NCBI RefSeq assembly: GCF_000373645.1
Contig: NZ_KB892079.1
Location: 186,001-250,000 of the forward strand
Reading direction: 5' to 3'
Source: Streptomyces sp. ATexAB-D23
GTDB taxonomy: Bacteria > Actinomycetota > Actinomycetes > Streptomycetales > Streptomycetaceae
DNA length: 64,000 bases
Shown: positions 1 through 7,980 of the stretch, piece by piece
How positions within the stretch are numbered: position 1 is the stretch's first letter
Layout: the number at the start of each line of letters is the position of its first letter
Program-made: the position numbers and the translations under genes
Notes under the pieces: model-generated
The model's input: only the letters and a program-made list of their open reading frames with translations
What the model was told of the DNA's origin: nothing
Database searches by the model: none

Positions 1-599
1 AGGTGGCGGGCCACCTGGCGCATCCCGTCGGCGATGTCGAGGTTGACCCGGGCGGCGGGGCCGGGCGCCGAGGGGTCGCTGTCCAGCATCACCAGCGGGA
101 CGTCCGCGCCGTGCAGGGCGTCGAGCGCGTCGGCGGCCATGGACGAGGCGATGACCCCGTCCAGCGCGGCGCGTGCCGAGGGGAAGGGGTCGCGGGCCGG
201 GCCCGTGCCGTCGGGCGAGGGGTAGAGGACGACCCCGAAGCCGTGCTCGGCGGCGACCGCGGCGGCTCCGGTGTAGACCCGGGCGAAGAACTCGTTGGTG
301 AGGGCGGGGACGACCAGGAGGGCCGTCCGGGTGCGGCCCAGGCGCAGATTGCGGGCGGCGAGGTTGGGCCGGTAGCCGAGACCGCGGGCGGTGTCGCGCA
401 CCCGTGCGGCGGTGGTCTCGGAGACCCTGCCCCGCCATTTCTCGCCGAGGACCAGGGAGACCGTGGCCTGGGAGACGCCTGCGGCCCGCGCCACGTCGCG
501 GCTGGTGGGCCGGGGCGGGCCGGGCGGTGCTGGGCTGGTCACGCGGGCCTCCGGGCCGGTCGGGGCAGGCCCGTGCGGTGGACCTGAGGACGGGCTCAT
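1..599 (-). CDS. LacI-family transcriptional regulator (3' end beyond window)
   Basis: The gene reads leftward from ATG at 599 and is still open at base 1, so only about 199 residues are visible. After a Pro/Gly-rich lead of about 30 residues comes a LacI helix-turn-helix (TSRDVARAAGVSQATVSLV) and the hinge region ending GLGYRPNLAARNLR, then the start of the periplasmic-binding-protein-like effector domain. A GTG near 542 is an alternative start that would remove most of the lead. It is divergent from the MFS gene at 673, and the intergenic inverted repeat at 602-628 is a plausible operator for it. By family it is probably a ligand-responsive repressor, perhaps of the transporter; the ligand is not deducible. 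Confidence 0.9.
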   Translation of the reverse strand, partial: MSPSSGPPHGPAPTGPEARVTSPAPPGPPRPTSRDVARAAGVSQATVSLVLGEKWRGRVSETTAARVRDTARGLGYRPNLAARNLRLGRTRTALLVVPALTNEFFARVYTGAAAVAAEHGFGVVLYPSPDGTGPARDPFPSARAALDGVIASSMAADALDALHGADVPLVMLDSDPSAPGPAARVNLDIADGMRQVARH

Positions 600-601
600 G
601 G

Positions 602-628
602 TACGTATGAACCCGGTAGTTATACGTA
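602..628. promoter_or_regulatory. Inverted repeat between divergent lacI-type and MFS genes
   Basis: TACGTAT (602-608) and ATACGTA (622-628) are perfect 7-bp inverted repeats separated by 13 bp. The repeat lies 3 bp from the regulator start codon and 45 bp before the MFS start, where a LacI-family repressor could control both genes. The 13-bp spacing is wider than the classical compact LacI-type palindrome, so the assignment is inference. Confidence 0.5.
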
Positions 629-672
629 AAACCTCGCCGCCCGAACGGGCTTCCGGGGGAGAGGGGCGGGAC

Positions 673-1932
673 ATGGCCGCGGGATATCTGGACATCCTCA
701 GGGCGCGGCACGCCGCCCGGCTGCTGACGGGCACCCTGGTGGGCCGGCTGCCCAACGGCACCGCCAACATCGCGATCGTCCTGTTCATCCGGGCCGAGGG
801 CGGCAGCTACACGCTCGCGGGCGCGCTCGCCGCGGTCTACGGGCTGGGCACGGCGGCCGGGCAGCCACTGCTGGGCCGCGCGGTGGACCTGTACGGGCAG
901 CCGCGCGTCCAATTGCCCGCCGCCGTCCTGTCCGCCCTCGGCATGGCCGTGCTCGCCGTGGCGGGCATCGGCCTCCTCCCGCTCGCCTACGCGGCGGTGG
1001 CCGTGGCCGGTGTCTTCACCCCGCCGCTGGAGGGCGGCCTGCGGGCCCTGTGGCCGAGCGTGCTGGGCCGCGAGGACCGGGTGCACCGGGCCTACGCCAT
1101 GGACGCGGTCGCCCAGGAGATCATGTTCACGGCCGGACCGCTCCTCGTGACGCTCCTGGTCGCCCTCTGGTCGCCGGCCGCCGCCCTGCTCGTCATCAAC
1201 GCGATCGGCGTACTCGGCGCCCTGTCCGTCGTGCTCTCCGAGCCCTCCCGGACCTGGCGCTCGGCCCCGCGCGAGGCGCACTGGCTGGGCGCGCTGCGCT
1301 CGCCCGGTCTGCTGGCGCTGCTCGGCTCGTTCTTCTTCGTCGGGCTGGCGCTGGGCTCCATCACCGTGGCCGGCATCGCGTACGCCGACGACCACGGCCG
1401 GGAGTCCGTCTACGGCTGGCTGATGGCAGCCCTGGGGCTCGGCGCGCTGATCGGCGGGCTGGTGTACGGGGCGCGGCAGTGGGCCGGGGCGCCGGAGCGC
1501 CGGCTGCGGGTGATCGTGGCGCTGCTCGCGCTGGGCTACCTGCCGCTGATGCTGACGCCCGGAGTGGTCGCGATGACCGCGCTGGCGGCCGTCGCCGGGG
1601 TGTTCCTCGCGCCGGCCATCGCGTGCTCCTTCATCGTCGTCGACCGGCACGCCCCGCGCGGCACGGTGACGGAGGCGTTCTCGTGGCTCGTGACCACCTT
1701 CGGGGTGGGCGCGGCCGCGGGGACGGCGGTGGCCGGCCCGGCGGTGGAGCTGGGCGGGACTGCCTGGAGCTTCGCCGTCGCGGGGGCCGGTGGAGTGGCC
1801 GCGCTGGCCGTTCTCCTGGCCACCGGAAAGGTCCTCGCAGCTCCCGCCCGCACCGCCGTAGCGGTGCGAGGATCGGAAAATGATCGAAACGGTGCCGTCG
1901 AACCCGGTTTCAGCTCGGGCCATCAGGCGTAA
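673..1932 (+). CDS. MFS transporter
   Basis: A 419-residue, highly hydrophobic protein with about 12 predicted membrane helices and a short central cytoplasmic loop (around SEPSRTWRSAPREAHW). This is the architecture of major facilitator exporters. I chose ATG 673 because a purine-rich GGAGAGG-like site lies just upstream; the reading frame is open further back only because of GC bias, and that part would overlap the divergent regulator. The substrate is unknown. It is probably an efflux carrier under the adjacent LacI-type regulator. The pafA promoter overlaps its stop codon. Confidence 0.85.
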   Translation: MAAGYLDILRARHAARLLTGTLVGRLPNGTANIAIVLFIRAEGGSYTLAGALAAVYGLGTAAGQPLLGRAVDLYGQPRVQLPAAVLSALGMAVLAVAGIGLLPLAYAAVAVAGVFTPPLEGGLRALWPSVLGREDRVHRAYAMDAVAQEIMFTAGPLLVTLLVALWSPAAALLVINAIGVLGALSVVLSEPSRTWRSAPREAHWLGALRSPGLLALLGSFFFVGLALGSITVAGIAYADDHGRESVYGWLMAALGLGALIGGLVYGARQWAGAPERRLRVIVALLALGYLPLMLTPGVVAMTALAAVAGVFLAPAIACSFIVVDRHAPRGTVTEAFSWLVTTFGVGAAAGTAVAGPAVELGGTAWSFAVAGAGGVAALAVLLATGKVLAAPARTAVAVRGSENDRNGAVEPGFSSGHQA

Positions 1933-1942
1933 TGTTCAGTCA
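1930..1942 (+). promoter_or_regulatory. Putative leaderless promoter of pafA
   Basis: A -10-like TAATGT (1930-1935) sits 6 bp before the pafA ATG (1942), and no ribosome binding site is present. A weak -35-like TTTCAG lies about 16 bp upstream. The arrangement suggests a leaderless mRNA whose promoter overlaps the stop codon of the preceding transporter gene. Confidence 0.45.
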
Positions 1943-3303
1943 TGGACCGCCGCATTTTCGGGCTGGAGAACGAGTACGGCGTCACGTGCACGTTCAGGGG
2001 ACAGCGCCGACTGTCTCCTGATGAAGTGGCGCGCTACCTCTTCCGCCGTGTTGTGTCATGGGGCCGCAGCAGCAATGTCTTTCTGCGGAACGGCGCCCGC
2101 CTCTACCTCGACGTGGGATCGCATCCGGAATATGCAACCCCCGAATGCGACAACCTGACCGAACTGGTCACACACGACAAGGCCGGCGAGCGCATTCTCG
2201 AAGGCCTGCTCGTCGATGCCGAACGCCGCCTGCACGAGGAGGGAATCGCCGGCGACGTCTATCTCTTCAAGAACAACACCGACTCGGCGGGAAACTCCTA
2301 CGGATGCCACGAGAACTACCTCGTGGCCCGGCACGGAGAATTCTCGCGCCTCGCGGACATCCTCATTCCCTTCCTCGTCACCAGGCAGCTGATCTGCGGC
2401 GCCGGCAAGGTGCTGCAGACCCCGAGGGGCGCGGTCTACTGCGTCAGCCAGCGTGCCGAGCACATCTGGGAGGGCGTCAGCTCCGCGACGACGCGTTCCC
2501 GGCCGATCATCAACACCCGCGACGAGCCGCACGCGGACGCGGAGCGCTACCGCCGCCTCCACGTCATCGTCGGTGACTCCAACATGTCCGAGACGACCAT
2601 GCTGCTCAAGGTCGGCGCCACCGACCTGGTGCTCCGCATGATCGAGGCGGGCACGGTGATGCGTGACCTGACCCTGGAGAACCCGATCCGGGCGATCCGC
2701 GAGGTCAGCCACGACACCACCGGGCAGCGCAAGGTCCGCCTCGCCAGTGGCCGCGAGGCGTCCGCCATAGAGGTGCAGCGCGAGTACTACGAGAAGGCCG
2801 TGGACTTCGTCGACCGCCGCGGCATCCGCACGGGCAACGTCGCACGCGTCCTCGAACTGTGGGGGCGCACGCTCGACGCGATCGAGGCGGAGGACCTCGG
2901 CCGGATCGAGACCGAGATCGACTGGGTCATGAAGTACAAGCTCATCGAGCGGTACCGGGCCAAGCACAACATGACCATGTCGAATCCGCGGGTCGCCCAG
3001 ATAGACCTCGCCTACCACGACATCCACCGCCGGCGGGGGCTGTACTACCTGCTGGAGCGCAAGGGGCAGGCCGCCCGCATCTGCAACGACCTGAAGATCT
3101 TCGAGGGCAAGTCGGTGCCCCCGCAGACGACCAGGGCGCGGCTGCGCGGCGACTTCATCCGGCGGGCCCAGGAGCAGCGGCGGGACTTCACCGTCGACTG
3201 GGTCCACCTCAAGCTCAACGACCAGGCTCAGCGCACGGTCCTGTGCAAGGACCCGTTCCGTTCGGTGGACGACCGCGTGGAGAAGCTGATCGCGGGTATG
3301 TGA
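1942..3303 (+). CDS. pafA: Pup-protein ligase PafA
   Basis: 453 residues, the normal length for PafA, the glutamine-synthetase-like ligase that attaches Pup through an isopeptide bond to lysines of target proteins for the actinobacterial proteasome. It starts with the diagnostic MDRRIFGLENEYGVT, whose first glutamate (Glu9) binds Mg-ATP. LYLDVGSHPEYATPEC supplies the catalytic aspartate (Asp57). The conserved C-terminal block (DWVHLKLNDQAQRTVLCKDPF) is intact. It lacks the extra loop typical of the paralogue Dop. The proteasome core and pup genes are not in the window and probably lie to the left. FKBP genes and pafBC follow on the same strand. Confidence 0.97.
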   Translation: MDRRIFGLENEYGVTCTFRGQRRLSPDEVARYLFRRVVSWGRSSNVFLRNGARLYLDVGSHPEYATPECDNLTELVTHDKAGERILEGLLVDAERRLHEEGIAGDVYLFKNNTDSAGNSYGCHENYLVARHGEFSRLADILIPFLVTRQLICGAGKVLQTPRGAVYCVSQRAEHIWEGVSSATTRSRPIINTRDEPHADAERYRRLHVIVGDSNMSETTMLLKVGATDLVLRMIEAGTVMRDLTLENPIRAIREVSHDTTGQRKVRLASGREASAIEVQREYYEKAVDFVDRRGIRTGNVARVLELWGRTLDAIEAEDLGRIETEIDWVMKYKLIERYRAKHNMTMSNPRVAQIDLAYHDIHRRRGLYYLLERKGQAARICNDLKIFEGKSVPPQTTRARLRGDFIRRAQEQRRDFTVDWVHLKLNDQAQRTVLCKDPFRSVDDRVEKLIAGM

Positions 3304-3340
3304 GCCGGCGCGGGACACGCCCCGGCACCGGCAGCGACCC

Positions 3341-3369
3341 GGGCCCCGTACGTTCCTCGTACGGGGCCC
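3341..3369 (+). terminator. Hairpin after pafA
   Basis: A perfect 12-bp inverted repeat, GGGCCCCGTACG (3341-3352) and CGTACGGGGCCC (3358-3369), with a 5-nt loop, lies 38 bp after the pafA stop. A short TT follows. It probably terminates pafA; a -10-like TAGAGT (3381-3386) for the next gene lies just beyond it. Confidence 0.7.
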
Positions 3370-3451
3370 TTCGCACGGCCTAGAGTGGCGGGGTCCCGGA
3401 AGCTCCGGGGCGCGTGTCCCCCACATATGCCGTCTGAGATCTGAGGAACCA

Positions 3452-4408
3452 GTGCGCCGACTTGCCGGCCTTCTCGTCGTCCCCCTGCTGCTGTTGTCAG
3501 CGGCCTGCGGCAGCGACGACAAGGGCTCCGACTCCGCTTCCGCCTCCGCGTCCGCCCCCTCCAAGGGCGGTTTCCCCGCCATCACCGCGGGCGCGAAGTT
3601 CGGCGAGAAGCCCACCCTGGCCAAGGGCACGGGAACGCCGCCCAAGGAGCTGAAGACCAAGGTCATCAGTGAGGGTGACGGCGCGAAGCTCAAGAACGGC
3701 GACGTGACCCAGGTCAACTACCTCGGCCAGGAGTGGGACTCCACCAAGCCGTTCGACAACAGTTTCGACCGCAAGCAGCCGTTCGACCTGACGCTCGGCG
3801 CCGGCATGGTCATCCAGGGCTGGGAGAAGGGCCTGATCGGCCAGAAGGTCGGCAGCAGGGTCCAGCTCGTCATTCCGCCGGACCTCGGTTACGGCGCCCA
3901 GGGCCAGGGCGACATCAAGGGGAACGCCACCCTCGTCTTCGTCGTCGACGTCCTGAAGGCGAAGCAGATCCCGGCGTCCGCCAAGGGCACCCCCGTCGCC
4001 CAGGACAACATCGACCTGCCGAAGGTGGGCACCGAGACGGACGGGAAGGCGCCGAGCCTGACCATCCCCAGCAAGGTCGACCCGCCGAAGAAGCTGGTCT
4101 CCAACTACGTGCTCGAGTCCAAGGGCGACGTGGTCAAGGACACCGACACGGTCGTCGTGAACTACGTGGCCAAGCTCTGGAAGGACGGCAAGGAGTTCGA
4201 CAACACGTACACCACGGGCAAGACGGCCACCTTCCCGCTCGCCCAGGTCACCCTCAAGGGGCTCAAGGACGGCATGGTCGGCAAGAAGGTCGGCAGCCGT
4301 GTCCTCCTCGTCGTGCCGCCGGACCAGGGCCTCGGCGACAAGGAGCAGCAGTCGATCCCGGCCAACTCCACACTGGTGTTCGCCGTGGACATCCTGGCGA
4401 AGATGTAA
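3452..4408 (+). CDS. Two-domain FKBP-type peptidyl-prolyl isomerase lipoprotein
   Basis: 318 residues. The N-terminus is a lipoprotein signal with lipobox LSAAC (Cys19), followed by a Ser/Ala linker. Two FKBP domains follow, roughly residues 70-170 and 210-317. Both contain core FKBP motifs (domain 1 VIQGWEKGLIGQKVGSRVQL and PPDLGYGAQ; domain 2 LKGLKDGMVGKKVGSRVLL and PPDQGLGDK). Domain 2 has a modified active-site pocket (LKGLKDG instead of VIxGWxxG), so it may be less active. The start is GTG 3452 after TGAGGAACC. It probably folds exported proteins at the outer face of the membrane. A second, cytoplasmic-type FKBP follows after 43 bp. Confidence 0.9.
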   Translation: MRRLAGLLVVPLLLLSAACGSDDKGSDSASASASAPSKGGFPAITAGAKFGEKPTLAKGTGTPPKELKTKVISEGDGAKLKNGDVTQVNYLGQEWDSTKPFDNSFDRKQPFDLTLGAGMVIQGWEKGLIGQKVGSRVQLVIPPDLGYGAQGQGDIKGNATLVFVVDVLKAKQIPASAKGTPVAQDNIDLPKVGTETDGKAPSLTIPSKVDPPKKLVSNYVLESKGDVVKDTDTVVVNYVAKLWKDGKEFDNTYTTGKTATFPLAQVTLKGLKDGMVGKKVGSRVLLVVPPDQGLGDKEQQSIPANSTLVFAVDILAKM

Positions 4409-4451
4409 GACTGTCCCGGTTGCCCAGTTCATCAGTAAGAGGAGCAAGTCA

Positions 4452-4823
4452 GTGAGCATCGACAAGCCCGAGATCGACTTCCCGGGTGGCGAGCCGCCGG
4501 CCGACCTGGAGATCAAGGACATCTGGGAGGGCGAGGGCGCGGAGGCCAAGGCCGGCCAGCTCGTCTCCGTCCACTACGTGGGTGTGGCCTTCTCCACCGG
4601 CGAGGAGTTCGACGCCTCGTGGAACCGCGGCAAGCCGCTGCAGTTCCAGCTCGGTGCCGGTCAGGTCATCGCGGGCTGGGACAAGGGCGTGCAGGGCATG
4701 AAGGTCGGCGGCCGTCGCCAGCTGACCATCCCCGCGCACCTCGCGTACGGCGACCGCGGCGCCGGCAGCGCGATCGCCCCGGGTGAGACGCTGATCTTCG
4801 TCTGCGACCTGGTCGCCGTCTGA
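4452..4823 (+). CDS. FKBP-type peptidyl-prolyl cis-trans isomerase
   Basis: A single-domain FKBP of 123 residues without a signal peptide. It carries the full canonical set: VSVHYVG, FDASWNRGKPLQFQLG, VIAGWDKGVQGMKVGGRRQL, and IPAHLAYGDRGAG near the end. I chose GTG 4452 because AAGAGGAGC lies 8-10 bp upstream and the protein then has family length. It is expected to be cytoplasmic. It is likely cotranscribed with the lipoprotein FKBP upstream (43 bp gap) and is followed by a strong hairpin. Confidence 0.93.
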   Translation: MSIDKPEIDFPGGEPPADLEIKDIWEGEGAEAKAGQLVSVHYVGVAFSTGEEFDASWNRGKPLQFQLGAGQVIAGWDKGVQGMKVGGRRQLTIPAHLAYGDRGAGSAIAPGETLIFVCDLVAV

Positions 4824-4840
4824 TCCCGCGACTCGCGCTC

Positions 4841-4877
4841 CGAGGGCCCGTGCCGCAAGGCGCGGGCCCTCGCTTTT
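4841..4877 (+). terminator. Rho-independent terminator after the FKBP genes
   Basis: Stem CGAGGGCCCG (4841-4850) pairs with CGGGCCCTCG (4863-4872) and is followed by CTTTTG. The paired region extends through G-U pairs. It lies 18 bp after the FKBP stop. Confidence 0.75.
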
Positions 4878-4903
4878 GTCCGGACACCCCGGGGCGGTAC
4901 GGT
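4876..4903 (+). promoter_or_regulatory. Putative promoter of pafB
   Basis: TTGTCC (4876-4881), a 16-bp spacer and TACGGT (4898-4903) resemble a housekeeping promoter. The AGAAAGGG ribosome binding site and ATG 4937 follow. The -35 overlaps the T-tract of the preceding terminator. Confidence 0.5.
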
Positions 4904-4936
4904 CGAGCGTCGTAGAGCACAACAGAAAGGGCGTCG

Positions 4937-5890
4937 ATGGCGATTGCCAAGGCCGAGCGGCTGATGAACCTGGCGCTGTGTCTGCTGGGGACCAGGCGCC
5001 CGCTCAGCAAGCGCGAACTGCGCGGTTCCATCGAGGCCTACCTCGAAGCCGGTTCCGACGACGCCTTCAACCGGATGTTCGAGCGCGACAAGGACGATCT
5101 GCGCGAGCTCGGTCTCGTCATCGAGACCGTGGAGAACCTGGACGGCGACACCGGCTATCTGGCCCGCCGCGACAGCAACCGGCTGCCCCCGATCACCCTG
5201 GACGCCGAGGAGGCCGCCGCGCTCGGCCTGGCCGCCAAGGTCTGGCAGCAGGCCCGGCTCGCCGGCGCGGCCAGCGGCGCGCTCCAGAAGCTGCGGGCCG
5301 CCGGCATGCCCGAGACCGGGGAGGCCTACGAGGTGCACAGCGCCCTCGAACCCCGTATCCCCGTCCACGAGGCCGCGTTCGAACCCCTGATGCTGGCCTG
5401 CCGCGACCGCCGCCCGGTGACCTTCGACTACCGCAAGGCCAACGCCGCCCAGCCCGAGCAGCGCCAGGTCGAGCCCTGGACGCTGGAGTGCTGGCGCGGC
5501 CACTGGTATCTGGCCGGCTGGGACCGGGAGCGGGGCGCCGAGCGCGTCTTCCGGCTCTCCCGGATCACCGGCAGGGTCCGCTCCCGGGCCGGAGCCTTCA
5601 CCGCCGAGGTGCCCGACGTGGTCACCGTCCGCGAGACCGTGGAGAGCTGGGCCGGGGAGACCGCGACCCGCACCGCGCTGATCAGGCTGCGGGCCGACTC
5701 CGGCTACCCGCTGCGCGCCCGCGCGATATCGGTCCGGGAACTCGGTGACGGGTGGGAGGAGTTGGAGATCCCGTACGGACACGGTCTGGACGCCTGGCTC
5801 GTCGAGTTCGGCCCGGACGTCGTCGTCACAGGACCCGCGGATCTGCGGGCCGACGTGGTGGACCGGCTGCGCGCCGTGGCCAAGGACTGA
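4937..5890 (+). CDS. pafB: WYL-domain regulator PafB
   Basis: 317 residues. It has an N-terminal winged helix (about 1-70, KAERLMNLALCLLGTRRPLS), a WCX-type linker, a WYL domain (core near 165-215 with CWRGHWYLAGWDRERGAERV) and a C-terminal WCX extension. In mycobacteria PafB with PafC activates the LexA/RecA-independent DNA-damage regulon, and the gene name comes from proximity to pafA. Here it is separated from pafA by two FKBP genes but directly precedes pafC (14 bp), so a PafBC heterodimer is expected. The start has AGAAAGGG upstream. Confidence 0.9.
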   Translation: MAIAKAERLMNLALCLLGTRRPLSKRELRGSIEAYLEAGSDDAFNRMFERDKDDLRELGLVIETVENLDGDTGYLARRDSNRLPPITLDAEEAAALGLAAKVWQQARLAGAASGALQKLRAAGMPETGEAYEVHSALEPRIPVHEAAFEPLMLACRDRRPVTFDYRKANAAQPEQRQVEPWTLECWRGHWYLAGWDRERGAERVFRLSRITGRVRSRAGAFTAEVPDVVTVRETVESWAGETATRTALIRLRADSGYPLRARAISVRELGDGWEELEIPYGHGLDAWLVEFGPDVVVTGPADLRADVVDRLRAVAKD

Positions 5891-5904
5891 GGGGACCCGA
5901 AATC

Positions 5905-6861
5905 ATGGCCACGAACGCCATCGACCAGACCCGCCGGATGCTCTCCCTGGTGACGTATCTGCGCGAGCGTCCCGGCGCGCACGTCCAGGACGTCGCGCGG
6001 GCCTTCGGAATCACCGAGGACGAGCTGATCTCCGACCTCGATGTGCTGCCCATGTGCGGGACCAGCTTCCGGGGCGGCGACCTGCTGGACATCGACACCG
6101 ACGGCGACCGGATCTGGTGGCACAACGCGGACGACGTCGCCGAACCGCTGCGGCTCGCGGCCGACGAGGCGACGGCCCTGCTGGTCGCCGCCCGCGCCGT
6201 GGCGACCCTGCCGGGCCTGCGCGAGAGCGACCGCCAGGCCCTGCTGCGCGCCACCGCCAAGCTGGAGGCCGCCGCCGGAGAGGTCGGTGCGGCCAGCTCC
6301 CGGCTCTCGGTCACCTTCGAGTCCGAGGGCGGGGTCTTCGCCGAGGTGGACCGGGCGATCTCGGAGCGGCGCCGGCTGTGGCTGCGCTACTACTCGCCCG
6401 CCCGCGACGAGCTGACCGAGCGCGAGGTGGACCCGATCCGGCTGTTCGCCGTCGGGCACACCTATATGGAGGCGTGGTGCCGCTCCTCCGAGGACCGGCG
6501 CACCTTCCGGCTCGACCGGGTCGCCGGGATCCGGCTGCTGGACGAGCCGGCGGCGCCGCCCGAGCTGGAGCTGCGGGACCTGTCCGAGGGCCTGGTCCAG
6601 CCGGCCGCCGAGGACCCGGAAGTCGTGATCGAGGTGGGTCCGGGCGGACGCTGGGTCGCCGAGTACTACCCGCACGACCGGGCCGAGGAGCTGTCCGACG
6701 GGGGCCTGCGGATCACCCTGCGCACCCCCGACCCGGCGTCGCTGCGCAGGCTGGCGCTCCGGCTCGGCCGGGAGGGACGTATCGTCTCGCCCCCGGAGCT
6801 GGCCGAGAGCGCGCGGCGCGCGGCCCGTGCGGCGCTCGCGGCCTACGACGGCGCGGCCTGA
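5905..6861 (+). CDS. pafC: WYL-domain regulator PafC
   Basis: 318 residues and the same domain plan as PafB: an HTH (residues about 1-65, HVQDVARAFGITEDELISDL), then a WYL domain whose signature is modified (LFAVGHTYMEAWCRSSEDRR, so Trp-Tyr-Leu is not kept), then a WCX domain. ATG 5905 is chosen for spacing 14 bp after pafB and for a GAGGGGAC-type ribosome site. It is the partner of PafB in DNA-damage-responsive transcription activation. An altered WYL core is also typical of mycobacterial PafC, so I do not read it as damage. Confidence 0.9.
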   Translation: MATNAIDQTRRMLSLVTYLRERPGAHVQDVARAFGITEDELISDLDVLPMCGTSFRGGDLLDIDTDGDRIWWHNADDVAEPLRLAADEATALLVAARAVATLPGLRESDRQALLRATAKLEAAAGEVGAASSRLSVTFESEGGVFAEVDRAISERRRLWLRYYSPARDELTEREVDPIRLFAVGHTYMEAWCRSSEDRRTFRLDRVAGIRLLDEPAAPPELELRDLSEGLVQPAAEDPEVVIEVGPGGRWVAEYYPHDRAEELSDGGLRITLRTPDPASLRRLALRLGREGRIVSPPELAESARRAARAALAAYDGAA

Positions 6862-6879
6862 AGGGACGGCTGAGGAGAT

Positions 6880-7158
6880 ATGGGCAACCTGTCCGTGGTG
6901 CCGGGTCTCGCCGGCGTGCCGACCGTCACGGTGCCGGAGTCGGCGCGCTTCAGGGCGGCCTGCCCCGACTGCCGTGCGCGGTCCGAGCTGGCGGCGGCGG
7001 AGTTCCGGCTCGTGATCGGCGCCACCAGCCGCACCACGTTCTACTCCTTCACCTGCCCCGAGTGCGCCGCCGGCGTCCGCAAGCCGGCGGGGGAGCGGAT
7101 AGTGGAACTCCTCATGGACGGCGGCGTGCGGACGCTGCGCCTGCACACCGGCTCCTGA
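6880..7158 (+). CDS. Small zinc-ribbon-like protein
   Basis: 92 residues, preceded by GAGGAGAT. Two CxxC pairs (CPDC at about 28-31 and CPEC at about 60-63) about 30 residues apart suggest a single zinc ribbon. The rest is unremarkable. It lies 18 bp after pafC and could be in the same operon. The conserved position in this core block makes a real gene likely. The function is not known to me. Confidence 0.75.
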   Translation: MGNLSVVPGLAGVPTVTVPESARFRAACPDCRARSELAAAEFRLVIGATSRTTFYSFTCPECAAGVRKPAGERIVELLMDGGVRTLRLHTGS

Positions 7159-7214
7159 GACGTCCCCGAGACGTTCCGGGGCCTTCGGACACTAGACATA
7201 TCGAGGCTCTGCGC

Positions 7215-7412
7215 ATGTTCTGGCCCATGCTCGCCATCGCCCTGGGATTCCTCGGGATCGCCGTGCTCGGCGTGCTGGCCATCAAGGTGTTCGTCGAGGC
7301 CCAGCGGCTCGGCCACCAGGTGACCCGCACCACGGAACGCATCAACCGGGCCGCCGAGGACCTGGAGCACGCGGCCGCCCGCCTCGCGTCCACCGGTAAA
7401 TCGCTGCCGTAG
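7215..7412 (+). CDS. Small membrane protein (TatB/coiled-coil-like topology)
   Basis: 65 residues. One membrane helix (residues about 4-25, MLAIALGFLGIAVLGVLAI) is followed by an amphipathic helical stretch rich in Arg/Glu (HQVTRTTERINRAAEDLEHAAARL). ATG 7215 has GAGGCT upstream. The single N-terminal helix plus amphipathic tail superficially resembles Tat components, but the family motifs are missing, so I leave it as unknown. It lies between the pafC operon and tatA. Confidence 0.65.
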   Translation: MFWPMLAIALGFLGIAVLGVLAIKVFVEAQRLGHQVTRTTERINRAAEDLEHAAARLASTGKSLP

Positions 7413-7644
7413 CGGGGCCGGGCGGCCGCGCGGAATGCGGCCTCCTGTTTCGGAGGCCCGGAGGGTACGCTGCTGCTGACGGCCCAGGCAGGGAGGTGCG
7501 GGCCGCTATCGAAAGTATGCACGGGCATTGCCCCGCGTTTACTCCCGCGGGTTACGATCGCTGCCAGCGCATTGGCCGGATGTGTATCCGGCCCTCAGGG
7601 CAGCGAGCCCACCTCCAGCCGCCTCAGCGAGAAGGAAGCACATC
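7413..7644. other. 232-bp upstream region of tatA
   Basis: No coding capacity is convincing. It contains -10-like TACGCT near 7466 and TACGAT near 7552, the latter about 19 bp after a TTGCCC. One of these probably drives tatA-tatC. GC-rich short inverted repeats (around 7430-7460) could terminate the preceding small gene. I found no RNA gene. Confidence 0.4.
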
Positions 7645-7929
7645 ATGGGCAATCTGAAGCCTCTAGAGATCGTTCTGATCATCGCTGTCATCCTGCTGTT
7701 GTTCGGCGCCAAGAAGCTTCCCGACATGGCCCGTTCGCTGGGCAAGTCGGCCCGCATCCTCAAGAGCGAGGCCAAGGCCATGAAGAAGGACGACGAGCCG
7801 GCGGCCACGACGGACGCCGCCGCCGACCCGGCCGCCCAGCAGGCCACCGCGCGCACGATCCAGGCAGCGCCCGGCGACGTCACGAGCTCCCGCCCGGTGA
7901 GCGAAGCGAAGCCCACCACCCAGAGCTGA
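7645..7929 (+). CDS. tatA: Sec-independent translocase subunit TatA
   Basis: 94 residues. A short N-terminal membrane helix (about 6-21, LEIVLIIAVILLLFG) is followed by the FGAKKLPDMARSLG hinge/amphipathic helix that defines TatA. The charged, Ala/Pro-rich C-terminal tail is typical of actinobacterial members. ATG 7645 has AGAAGGAAG upstream. TatA multimers form the pore for folded twin-arginine substrates, together with TatC encoded 51 bp downstream. tatB is not present here, as usual for Streptomyces where it lies elsewhere. Confidence 0.95.
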   Translation: MGNLKPLEIVLIIAVILLLFGAKKLPDMARSLGKSARILKSEAKAMKKDDEPAATTDAAADPAAQQATARTIQAAPGDVTSSRPVSEAKPTTQS

Positions 7930-7980
7930 TCGCGCCGACGGGCTGACCCGTCGGCTGCCGCACGAGACGAGGGAAGTGGG

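Noticed and set aside
7215..7412. tatB
   Set aside because: One membrane helix plus amphipathic stretch, but lacks the Glu/Pro-Gly motif of TatB and is far too short.
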